Origin: Gnetum montanum
Taxonomy: Eukaryota > Streptophyta > Gnetopsida > Gnetales > Gnetaceae
Assembly: GCA_015680685.1 (NCBI GenBank)
Contig: MNCI01005012.1
Location: 62,111-126,110, forward strand
Direction: 5' to 3'
DNA: 64,000 bases
Position numbers and translations under genes: made by a program. Below the pieces are notes generated by a model. The model was not told the DNA's origin. It saw nothing but the letters and a program-made list of their open reading frames with translations, and searched no databases. This document shows positions 11,558 through 21,225 of the stretch, one piece after another. Positions within the stretch are counted from its first letter, which is position 1. Each line of letters begins with the position of its first letter.

Positions 11558-11562
11558 GCTAA
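11558..11562. repeat. Target-site duplication GCTAA, left copy
   Basis: GCTAA directly precedes the LTR-C 5' terminus TGATGAG and is repeated exactly at 18558-18562 directly after the 3' terminus CTCATCA. A 5-bp duplication is typical of Ty3/gypsy integration. Confidence 0.95.
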
Positions 11563-11589
11563 TGATGAGATGCGATATGCACAAGCCAC

Positions 11590-11660
11590 GATATCGCATC
11601 CCCTGAGATATCGTGTACGCGATATCGCGTCGTCCCCTGCGATATCGCATACGCGATATC
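11590..11660. repeat. Cluster of five GATATC palindromes in the LTR-C U3
   Basis: GATATC occurs at 11590, 11607, 11621, 11641 and 11655, mostly within the longer palindrome GCGATATCGC. Three exact copies survive in the 3' LTR (17616, 17669, 17683) plus mutated ones. The cluster ends about 20 bp before the TATA box, so it is placed like an enhancer or repressor-binding array. Confidence 0.9.
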
Positions 11661-11678
11661 GCGGTCTGCCGCCAAATC

Positions 11679-11686
11679 TATAAATA
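11679..11686 (+). promoter_or_regulatory. TATA box in the 5' LTR of LTR-C
   Basis: TATAAATA followed by AGAGGCGGCACTCCCC; the 3' LTR repeats it at 17707-17714. It is expected to drive the genomic transcript, starting about 30 bp downstream. Confidence 0.75.
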
Positions 11687-12425
11687 AGAGGCGGCACTCC
11701 CCTCATTTCCATATAGAGGCTAGAAGTAGCGAAGCTCTGGCGGATTGATCACCCTAGAGATAGAATATTTTCCATGTGCCCGCAGTAGGAGTCCCCCAAG
11801 TGAACGGTTCTTTATTCGAGCAGCTTTGTACCTAAATGCAAGTTATGTATGGCAATCAAGATGAGCTTTGTGGATAAACCTTGCAGTACATGGATAGGTT
11901 TGTTTAATGTTATTTACTGCTTTCCTAGTAGCGCAGCATGAGTACGACTTGGTTACGAGCATTGACGAATGTGTACGGCTAACCAAGGAATCGGCTACTC
12001 ATCACACTTAGGCTAGTTAGGTGCCTCAGTACGACTGATTCGAGCACGTGCGTTACGTGTGGTAATCCTAGTAACGATTAGCATTTGGTAGCCACAGTTG
12101 CACAGTTCAGGGTGTGTACGGTAAGTGGGAATGGATGCTAACGCTAGTTAATTTAGACTTAGGACATTAGTTAGAGTAGTTAGTTCTCTCAACCCTTCAC
12201 CCTTTAGCATAGGAGATAAACCATAAAAGACCAAAAAAATCATATACCTTGGACTTACTTAACCATACACTGTGACAACAACAAGTAAGTCTGGGAAGAC
12301 AACGAACAATTAACCCCAAGTGTTCCATGGGGCGTTTAGGGATTTAGTCTGCGGAGTTCGATCAGATCGCATGTGCTACGCTTGTTTCGTATGGTTGAGT
12401 GTAGGGATACCTCGCCACTCATCAT

Positions 12426-12443
12426 TGGCGCCATTGCTGGGGA
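12426..12443 (+). promoter_or_regulatory. Primer-binding site for tRNA-Asp (LTR-C)
   Basis: TGGCGCCATTGCTGGGGA lies one base after the 5' LTR. The 3' end of plant tRNA-Asp predicts TGGCGCCGTTGCCGGGGA, so 16 of 18 positions match and both differences are G to A or C to T at CpG or CCG context. tRNA-Asp priming is characteristic of Athila/Tat-type gypsy elements. Confidence 0.9.
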
Positions 12444-12565
12444 CTAAGTGTTTGTACGCCAATTAGAACATTAGGAAATCTTTCACATCATTGTGAGCCT
12501 TAACGAACCTTTGGGTTAATTAGTTAAATAAGAACATATATAATGGTGAATATCACACCAATAAA

Positions 12566-15500
12566 ATGGCTTCTTCTCATAAGCTTAACTCACCTAGGAA
12601 TAACACGGAAGACAGTTAGCAACATACACATAACCTAAACCAGCCAAGTCCTAAACAATATAAGATAGTTTATACTCATCCAGATGAGTATATTCCTGAT
12701 TACACTTTTATCCTCCATCAGGATGAACAGTTGCACTGGAGAGATTTTTTTGGTAACATAATTTTACCACCAGATCGATCTGTTCCAAACATGCTCTTCC
12801 ATGCCTTAGCATAGATTGGCATGCAGGACTTATTCGCTGAATATGTTACTTGAGAATATGATATAAGAGATTATCATCCCACCACTTTGCAACGTATGAG
12901 GGACGAAAGGGAGGAGAGCCAACACTCATTGTTGAAGGGCAAGGTCCCCCATGTCCTTAGTGAAATAGAAGATGAGGAACCCCTCATAACGGGTTTCTTA
13001 GGAAATGATGTTCCTCCTCCTCACAATGGTGAAGAGGTTAGGCATCAGAGCCTTTGATCAACTGTACATGCTACGGGATCTAATCCCCATGAACACCAAC
13101 TATTCATGGCAGGAACAACCACACACACTAAGGATGGACACTTTGATCGTCACAATGATCGGGTCCGAAGCAGCTGAAGAGAAGGTGAGAAACATCGCCA
13201 TGGTGATGGATCCCCTTCCTCTTCTCCTTCATCTCACCATTCACACTCTCCTTCCACATCTGGGTGCAACCATCGTGAGCACAACGGAGAGGGTAAAATT
13301 AAGGGAGATGAAAGACCTCAACAGGAAGGTTGGGAGTTAGGACAAGGGCAAGGATGTAGGGAAAGTAGGGAACCACCACGAAGACATCACAGATGTCATG
13401 ACAGAGATGACCATGACGAACCCCTACTCGCAACCCAAAGCATGCTAGACATCATAGAGGTAGTTAGGATCCCCACAAGGCATTTAAAAGATAGCAGGAT
13501 CAAGCATTTGGACATAAATAATATCCCACGATTTGAAGGGGGATACAACACTGATCCTCAACATCATTTACAGGCATTCCATGATGCCTGTGCCTTGCAA
13601 AATATAGATAATGAGTGGCAGAAGCTTAAGTTGTTCCCAAGGACACTCACCAAAGAAGCAGAGAGTTGGTACCGGTCCTTAGAACCAGAAACCATTAGGA
13701 GGTGGAGTACGATGCTCGAACTATTCAACAACAAATATCAAACGTACTCTAGAGTGTCCAATTTGCGTAAGCAGATCCAAGGCTAGAAACAATGTGCTTA
13801 TGAACCCTTGGATGCTGCCATGTCCTGTTACTATACACTGCTACATCGTTGCCCGGGCCATGGGTATGCTAAGCAGGATCAACTTCGTCACATTGTGGAT
13901 GGGCTAAGGAATGAAACGAATAGAACTCTTGGGACTTACGCCCAAGGGAGACTTTCCCAACTGAGAGCCCATGAAGTTGAAAGTTTGTTGGAACAAGTAG
14001 CGCAAGAAGAGGGTGAGCTATGTAAGAGGGAAAGTGCGGAAGAATACAACCGTGATCCCTCCCTTCGCAAGAAGGGAGTGAAATTCTGTGATGAGGAGGA
14101 TGAGTCACCACTCGAAGAGTTGGTCAATCGGAAAACCTTACCGATCCAAAAGATAACAATCGAGGTATTGGCTAAGGTAGACCAAATGTTGGATTCCTTA
14201 GACTCAAGAATAGAAACAGTCTTAAAAATCATAGAAGAGTCTAAGGTAGAACAAAGTAGTGACAAAGGCAAAACCAAGCGGAGAAACTTAAGCCTTGCAC
14301 ATAACAAGGGTAAGGGGAAAATTCCTATCTCCGATGAGGCTGTGAATTCTGATTCAGANNNNNNNNNNNNNNNNNNNNNNNNNNNNNNNNNNNNNNNNNN
14401 NNNNNNNNNNNNNNNNNNNNNNNNNNCGAAGGTTACCTTATCCACAAGGTAACCCAAGGCAGTTCCACCAACCCTTAACATATTACCGAAGTGGAACGCC
14501 TCCATAGCCTATTGGAAAACATCAGCAGTGGCAATACCCATAGTCATTGGGGATGCCACCGCCAACACATCAGTACCCTTACCGGTAGCCCGATCCTTAC
14601 GGTTATTATGTGTAGCAGCCAGTTTCTCCAGGTGACTCTATGGGTCACACTACTCCCCAACATCACTACCAAGTTCGGGAGTACTTCAGGAGGAATCCTT
14701 CTCCTTCGGGAGATATCTCACATTCAACCCATCCTCTAACTCTACCCACACCTCTTCCACCTGTAGTTCCCATACAACCTGTTCCAACAATGCAGGGGGA
14801 ATTACCTACCCAACCGCAGCAACGTAACACCGCGAGATCTGTAAATATTCAGCATGTAAATATCCAACCAGGTGCTGGTTCTAAAAACTATACAAAGAAA
14901 AGATCCTTCTTTAGAACTAGGAGCCCAGACAAACTATCGCAACAACAAGCGGTTGGGCACATGTATAGGCCTCTAACCACTAACGCTTTGGAGAACCCTT
15001 CAGTCCAACAACTAAGTACACAAACGGTTATGTTGACACATACCGTAACTGACTGGATAAAGGTGGGCCACCTTCCCAGGAAACTATCTGACACTGGGAA
15101 CCCCTTAATTCATTTACAAATCACCAGAAATGCACCACATCGAGCTCTTCTTGACTCAGGTTTTAGAGTCAACCTAATTTCACAAAAGATGTATCAAGCC
15201 TGGAACTTGCCCCAACTTAAGAAGAGTAACATACAACTGGAGTTGGCTGACCAGTCCATCACCATTCCCTTAGGCTTGGTGGAGGACATTATCACCACTG
15301 TGTGTGGGTGGTCATAGCCAGCTGATTTCCTGGTGATTGAGGTTAGCAACGAAGGGGGCTTCCCCATTATAATGGGAAGGTCGTAGCTAAGTACTGTAGA
15401 TGCGTACTTAGGAATCTGTGATCTTTCCTTACAAATTTCTAAGATGAATATTTACAAAAAGATCGAGAAGAGGAAAGTTCCATGCATCACATACAGTGAT

Positions 15501-15761
15501 TAATCGGGTGATGACATGGAGGATATGTCTCCATGTGAAAGGTGTGCCTATGAGAGTGAGAAACAAGGATGCCTGTATGTAGCAACCACACAAGAAGTAG
15601 TAGACACCCCGTGGTTAATAGCCACTCGAAGGAGCAAGCAAATATGCATGGAACAAACTAAGAAAACAACTCATGCCAACAACCGTGGCATAGACACATT
15701 GGAACATGAGCGTCGCCAACTTCCACCCCTCAACTTAAGATCATCAATTGGGAGAAGTTGA
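12566..15761 (+). pseudogene. gag-protease polyprotein of LTR-C, broken by stops
   Basis: Gag forms the particle and the aspartic protease matures it. From ATG 12566 one frame runs to the gap at 14359, with stops at 12617 and 12812, three TGA between 12850 and 13170, and 13784. The gag core is at about 13530-13960 (FEGGYNTDPQHHLQAFHDAC, EAESWYRSLEPETI, LFNNKYQTYSR). After the gap a different frame continues with a Pro/Gln-rich linker and the protease: ALLDSGFRVNLIS near 15145-15183 (catalytic Asp of DSG present), IPLGLVEDI near 15265-15290, and PIIMGRS near 15363-15384, where the next codon, normally Trp, is TAG. The frame ends at 15761 without RT. The frame change across the gap may be an artefact. 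Relative: 43015-45045. Confidence 0.9.
14359..14426. other. Assembly gap (68 N) inside LTR-C gag
   Basis: Unresolved bases fall between the acidic end of gag and the Pro/Gln-rich linker. In the related LTR-H the corresponding stretch is clearly longer than 68 bp and encodes a Cys/His-containing piece (near 43965-44000), so the zinc-knuckle region of LTR-C is probably lost in the gap. Confidence 0.9.
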
Positions 15762-17577
15762 GCACTTCTTAGAAATTCAAATAGACGCTCATTATTTCAG
15801 ATCTTTCCCTTACAACTCAGTCATGGGGGAGATGGCCACCTATGCTAATCATATGGGGCCCTCAGTTCTTTTTCAATTTTTTTACAAGTTTTTGTTTTAC
15901 ACGTTTTTTTTTACAAATTTCTTTAACTTTTTCTATTTTTGTCTTACACCATTGTTATACTTTTCTATTGTGTGTGTGTGTGTGTGCCATCCATCATGTA
16001 AGTTTGTTACCCAATAAGTGTTCGGACTGATGGGATGAACTATTTTTCATATTGATTGCTAATGTTTGGTTTTTACCTTTAAGTTACAATGCTGATACTA
16101 AGGTATGTTCCTTTTGATATGGCAGGCAATGAGATCACTTCATCCATCCATCCACCAATTTCTATGGTTTCTCTTGGCTTGGAAACGTATAGTTGCCTTC
16201 TAATAAGAACTTTAATGAATTGGTGACTGGGTATTTCTCAAACTAAGGAAGGACTCAAGGATTGCAAAGGGTGTGACTTCAAGGGAACTTGATGCTTTTG
16301 TGTTGGTCATTCTCATGGGTGCTTAGATGTTTCTTCTTGAGTTTTCTTACCGTTCCAATGTTACCCAATTATCGGAAGCTAAGCCAATAAAAATAAGAAG
16401 TCTTTGCATGGTGTGGTTCTCATGCATAAAAACACAAAACACAAAAAAAAAAGAAAAAAGAAAAAGAAAAAAAAACGATGAAAGTGAGAATTCAAAGCAC
16501 ACCCATTAGAAGAAATAAAATTTGGGCTACAAGCACTGGTTATGGAACCAAAAGTATTCCCTCTAACTAAGGCCCTTCTCGCTTTCCATTGTCTCCTTTG
16601 TTTCATTAGAATCATGGTGGCTCTTTGAAGATGCATCCTCATTATCCGAGTGGATGGTTTAACCGAATGCATTGATGCAAAGCTACTGGAAGTGGTTGGT
16701 TTGAGCCTGGAGTTGGAATGAGATTTGCCAAGTCACATTAATTATCAAACACACAAGGGGTTGTACACCACCTTGTCCTTGAGATTCCATTCCATTCTCT
16801 TCTCTCCTCTCCATCCTTCTCCCTATTGTTCACCTCATTTCCGGTTGTATCATTAGTATATATATTTTGGTTGATGCATTATTTTCTTTTCAGTAAATTC
16901 TTGCGGTTAAGACCTTAACTATTGTTCCAAAAGACATTCCCAGAGCCTACGGACTCTTTGAATGTGGGTCTGTCAGGGCATTAACGGCATGCGCCTGCTT
17001 TGGGGAGGACCCACTGACATTCCTATTTGGAGCATTAGTTAACTTCTTTTCCTTAACATTTTGCAATTAATTATTATTTTGTTCATTTCCATCTTGACAT
17101 CCATTTCACTGATGTTTTTAGTTGTCCCTTTTTATCTATCTTTCTTACTCCTTTCCCTTCTTCATTCTAACGCTACCGGAGGTTCGCGATTAGTCATGGG
17201 GGTACGGGGCCTGCTTTTTTCTATTTTCTCCTAGCCCTGAAATTTTTGATTTTCTTNAAAACATTTGGAATGGAGCAGCCCTGAAGCAGCTATGCAAGGA
17301 GCAAGATCGATGGCGCACTTATGGATGGACAACAAAGGCGCAATCTTGGCGTTGGCAGCAGCAACAGTTCTTTCTATCTCTCTCTTTCTCTCAAGCTACC
17401 AATAAAGGCCTAATGTCATTGTAATAAGGTGTTCACCTTTGTTGTCATGAACACCAGTTTTGTCAAGTCTTGTAATAATGATCCGTTCACATGTCATCCC
17501 ATTAGTTCCATTCCCCTCAATAATTCCATACCTTCTCAATATTATTGTAAGGAACTCGAGGACAAGTTTTCATTCAG
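15762..17577 (+). other. LTR-C noncoding region between protease and 3' LTR
   Basis: No gene seen. It has T-rich runs (15870-15960), a (TG)9 microsatellite (15969-15986), an A/G-rich run (16440-16475), and similarity to 2780-4200 in LTR-A and, inverted, 53900-55250 in LTR-J. The start of the similarity (AGATGGCCACCTATGCTAATC at 15829) is shared with LTR-J. The part at 17420-17577 matches 7640-7880, just upstream of the LTR-A polypurine tract. The extra ORF found between those two blocks in LTR-A is absent. One N at 17257. Confidence 0.75.
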
Positions 17578-17588
17578 TCATGGGGGTA
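17578..17588 (+). promoter_or_regulatory. Polypurine tract of LTR-C
   Basis: TCATGGGGGTA immediately before the 3' LTR TGATGAG at 17589, identical to 7880-7890 of LTR-A. Confidence 0.8.
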
Positions 17589-18557
17589 TGATGAGACACG
17601 ATATGCACAAGCCGCGATATCGCATACATGATATTACGATTGCCGCGATATATCGCGTCGTTCCCTGCGATATCGCATACGCGATATCGTGGTCTGCCGC
17701 AAAATCTATAAATAAGAGGCGGCACTCCCCTCATTTCCATATAGAGGCTAGAAGTAGCGAAGCTCTGGCGGATTGATCACCCCAGAGATAGAATATTTTC
17801 CATGTTCCCGCAGTAGGAGTCCCCCAAGTGAACAGTTCTTTATTCGAGCAACTTTGTACCTAAACGCAAGTTATGTATGGCAATCAAGACGAGCTTTGTG
17901 GATAAACCTTGCAGTACATGGATAGGTTTATTTAATGTTATTTACTGCTTTCCTAGTAGCGCGGCATGAGTACGACTTGGTTGCGAGCATTGATGAATGT
18001 GTACAGCTAACCAAGGAATCGGCTACTCATCGCGATTAGATTCTCTCATCCTTATCTCCTAGAACGTGGGACAAGTACGACTTGATTACGAGCATCTACA
18101 GATGTGTACGGCTAGTCAAGGAATTGGCTGCTCGTCACACTTAGGCTAGTTAGGTGCCTCAGTACGACTGCTTCGAGCACGTGCGTTACGTGTGGTAATC
18201 CCAGTAACGATTAGCGTTTGGTAGCCACAGTTGCACAGTTCAGGGTGTGTACGGTAAGTGGGAACGAATGTTGACGCTAGTTAATTTAGACTTAGGACAT
18301 TAGTTAGAGTAGTTAGTTCTCTCAACCCTTCACCCTTTAGCATAGGAGATAAACCATAAAAGACCAAAAAAATCATATACCTCGGACTTACTTAACCATA
18401 CACCGTGACAACAACAAGTAAGTCTGGGAAGACAACGAACGATTAACCCCAAGTGTTCCATGGGGCGTTTAGGCATTTAGTCTGCGAAGTTCGACCGGAT
18501 CGCGCATGGTACGCTCATTTCATATGGTTGAGTGTAGGGGTACCTCGCCACTCATCA
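17589..18557 (+). mobile_element. 3' LTR of LTR-C (969 bp)
   Basis: Begins TGATGAG, ends CTCATCA, and is followed by the GCTAA duplication. It matches the 5' LTR closely; visible differences are mostly C/T and G/A, plus one extra 105-bp unit. The TATA box is at 17707-17714. Confidence 0.95.
17971..18138 (+). repeat. Diverged 105-bp tandem units in the 3' LTR of LTR-C
   Basis: TACGACTTGGTTGCGAGCAT at 17971 recurs as TACGACTTGATTACGAGCAT at 18076, each followed by a variant of GTGTACRGCTARYCAAGGAAT. The 5' LTR has only one unit (from about 11950), so one LTR gained or lost a unit after or during insertion. Confidence 0.85.
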
Positions 18558-18562
18558 GCTAA
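18558..18562. repeat. Target-site duplication GCTAA, right copy
   Basis: Exact repeat of 11558-11562 directly after the LTR-C 3' terminus. Confidence 0.95.
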
Positions 18563-18567
18563 GGATG

Positions 18568-19021
18568 ATATTTTATTATATCCCCATTTTCAAATGATAT
18601 CATTTCATAACAAACATGATGTCATTATATAATCACATGATCTATATATAATAATAAGACCTAAAAGAGCATGTTGTAATAATGGACATGTTTCTTAAAG
18701 TAATTATTGAAGATTTGACTTGAGGTATTTATAGGTAGTAGTTAGAACTTGAACCAACATGGAGTTACCAAGTGAGTAAAGGCAAGTAATGGATACTAGA
18801 TAAAGTAGAATAGAAAGTAACTAGCCATTTCTTTAAGATGGATATAGGTTTAACCATGGTGCTAGTGTTAGATTACCTCTAAAGAATAAATGTTGAAGGA
18901 TGATAATATTTAAGAATCTTTTTATTTCTTTCTACATTTTCCTTATCATATTTATTAAGAATAATATTAAATGTTACATATATTTGATGCTTATTGTGAC
19001 ATCTATAAATAGAAATTCACA
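18568..19021 (+). mobile_element. 3' LTR of LTR-B (degraded, about 450 bp)
   Basis: Resumes directly after LTR-C. Blocks such as ATATCCCCATTTTCAAATGAT (near 18578), GAGCATGTTGTAATAATGGA (near 18667), GGTATTTATAGG (near 18722), AACCATGGTGCTAGTGTTA (near 18850) and TTTCTTTCTACATTTT (near 18925) follow the order of the 8810-9382 LTR. The end is taken at TTCACA (19021). The preceding bases GCTAAGGATGATAT resemble the LTR-F polypurine region. Confidence 0.8.
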
Positions 19022-20544
19022 CTACTAATACTAATTCCATACCACTAAGTTAATGAACCAATTTGAAAGTCAATTTATCATGACTAACTAGCCAATATCT
19101 ATAGCCTAATTATTGTTGTTCAAGCTTTCTAACATTATGAATGTGTCCATATACATATGGAATATCAGGTAGCTATTTCTACTATTGATACCATTTTTAC
19201 CAAATGTCACTAATATCTTGCTACTTAAAAAAAAACGTTATTTTATAAATCAAAAGAAAGGGATGAGAAGGCGAAAATAGTGAAATATGATTAATTGGAA
19301 AGATTGAATAAGAAATAATAGTTAGATTAATAGAAAAGAAAGAAATAATTATAGTAAAGTATATTTACAAGAGAAATAGTATAAAGAAATTTATGCAAGG
19401 GAGAACAATATTCTCTATCTTGGAAGATCATATGAGAGAAAACCTATGATAAGAAAGAAAACATTTAGATATAAAAACCTCTAAAAGATTCACTATGCAT
19501 ATGCATAAGTAAGAAAGAGATATAAAGATGAACAAACAACATCCAAAGAGCTAGCCTTACTAACTATTTATAACCATAATCTAGGTTTTAGGTAATTCTA
19601 ATAATAAAAATCTAATCCCACAATTGGATCACATGTATTCATAAAAGGGTTCAAATTATCCATGCATAGCTATATCATTGGTTCAATTCCCCAAGAAATA
19701 AAAACTATATCTTACATCACCAGGAATGGGTGCTAGATGCTTAATGACAAAATAAGAGAATAATTAAAAAAACATAATTAAATTTATAACATGCCTTTAG
19801 ATAATATTCATATATTATTACAAAAAATTTGAATAATATAAAATAGTAAGATGCTTATTTCTCAAGTCATAAGACCTAGATTCAATCTTTAGTGTAAACA
19901 CCTAAAAAAAGTTACACTTTTATTTATTCATTAATCCTACTAGGATCTTGCCTTGGTAGGATGAGCATTAAGCTTTTTTATTATGGCTATTTTATAAAAT
20001 AATTTTAAATAAATAAATATAAACTACCATCAATGAGCCATCACCATCTTCTAACCTTTTCTTCACAAGAAGCATAAAGTATTAGCAAATATCAAAAGTA
20101 ATAATCAAGAAAGGAAACATAATTATAATAATAATTCAAAATATATAACAACTGCAAGGACCAAAATTCAAACCTTGAGATGTGTATTACTAATATATAA
20201 TAAAGCATGCAAATTACTAAGAGATTCTAGTATAAAATCTCACTAATATATGAGGGGTTATTTGAAGATATATTATACACAAGATTATAAACCAACATAC
20301 CATGATATACTAATCATAAATAAAATAACCATGTATTAAAAAATACATGTAATAAGGGGTTAATGGTCTAATATCAATATGTAAAAACATAAGAAATATA
20401 TAGGAATATACTAGTATGAGCCATTATTAAAGTACAATATATTACATCATGTTATATTAAAATATAACCTTATGGTTAAGAGCCAATCATAAGAAAATAA
20501 TTAACAAACTTAAGATGATAAGTTTAAAATATTAAGGTGTTACA
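19022..20544 (-). mobile_element. 3' LTR of LTR-D (truncated)
   Basis: Reads TGTAACACC from 20544 on the minus strand and is truncated at the LTR-B boundary. Similar to 22136-23195 over about 1.2 kb. No ORF of interest. Confidence 0.6.
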
Positions 20545-21209
20545 GAATTCCACCCTTCAAAGAATCTTTATCCTCAAAGATTAAAACTGAAAGCTTATCA
20601 CTCCAATACCAACCCATGTAGTATCATATGCAAACATAACTCCAAGGTTGATATCCATAATACTAATTTATCATTTTGGTCAAAAATACCTTATGAAACT
20701 TTTAAGTTGAAAATTAATCAACCATGGATTTGCAACAACAAATCATGTTTCATACCATAATTTATGATCATGCATTTTCCCAAACTTCTTCCACTAAGTA
20801 CTATTTATGATACTTATTTCAACTTTTATCTTTCTTTTGGTCTTTGAGAATCCACATATTTCATAATTCTTTCAATTTGAAAATGGAAGGTGTTTTTCAA
20901 AATATAATTTCTTATGACATATCCATTTTAAAATTTCACAAATTTGGAAATATAACTCATTATTCAAAAATAAACTTCTAATATAGATTTCTATTCCATA
21001 ATTCTACCAATTTAACAAAATAACTTATTATTTAAAATGTACTTCTTTTTAGAATGGACATCCAAAATAATGTTGAGAGCATTATAAGAAATTATAATAA
21101 CATCTTATAAATGTGATACTTTTCTCAAAAAGCTTCCTTTCCTATTATCTTCCTTGGATGCCATCTAAAAAAAACTTAAACAATACTTCAATCAAATATC
21201 TAAAATCAT

Positions 21210-21221
21210 GCTTTAATACCA
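21210..21221 (-). promoter_or_regulatory. PBS-like site of LTR-D
   Basis: On the minus strand TGGTATTAAAGC, two transitions from the initiator tRNA-Met PBS TGGTATCAGAGC common in plant LTR elements. It lies between the two long repeats in the orientation expected from the polypurine tract at about 20545-20559. Confidence 0.5.
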
Positions 21222-21225
21222 AACT

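Larger units (their letters stand above)
11563..12424 (+). mobile_element. 5' LTR of LTR-C (862 bp)
   Basis: Begins TGATGAG and ends CTCATCA, a 7-bp inverted terminal pair. It has a cluster of GATATC palindromes at 11590-11660 and a TATA box at 11679-11686. It is 107 bp shorter than the 3' LTR because it has one rather than two copies of a 105-bp unit (see 17971-18138). Confidence 0.95.
11563..18557 (+). mobile_element. LTR-C: complete-ended Ty3/gypsy element with gag-protease only
   Basis: 6,995 bp, flanked by a perfect 5-bp duplication. Order: 5' LTR (11563-12424), tRNA-Asp PBS (12426-12443), gag-protease frame (12566-15761), long noncoding region (15762-17577), polypurine tract, 3' LTR (17589-18557). 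RT, RNase H, integrase and the extra ORF of LTR-A and LTR-J are absent, so mobilisation would need enzymes from a relative. The two LTRs are closely similar and still rich in CpG, making this the youngest complete insertion in the window. It sits in the polypurine region of LTR-B. Confidence 0.95.
8810..19021 (+). mobile_element. LTR-B: LTR element carrying a CCR4-like fragment, split by LTR-C
   Basis: The 5' LTR (8810-9382) and the sequence at about 18568-19021 match each other and the two LTRs of LTR-F. Between them lie a leader, a decayed CCR4-like nuclease region and a tail, interrupted by LTR-C. Without LTR-C the element is about 3.2 kb. No gag, protease, RT or integrase is visible, so it would be non-autonomous. 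I find no convincing target duplication (5' flank GAAAG, 3' flank CTACT) and no clear PBS. The better-preserved sister is LTR-F. Confidence 0.8.

Noticed and set aside
13936-14505. Long minus-strand frame opposite LTR-C gag
   Set aside because: Antisense shadow of gag; the run of unknown residues is the assembly gap.
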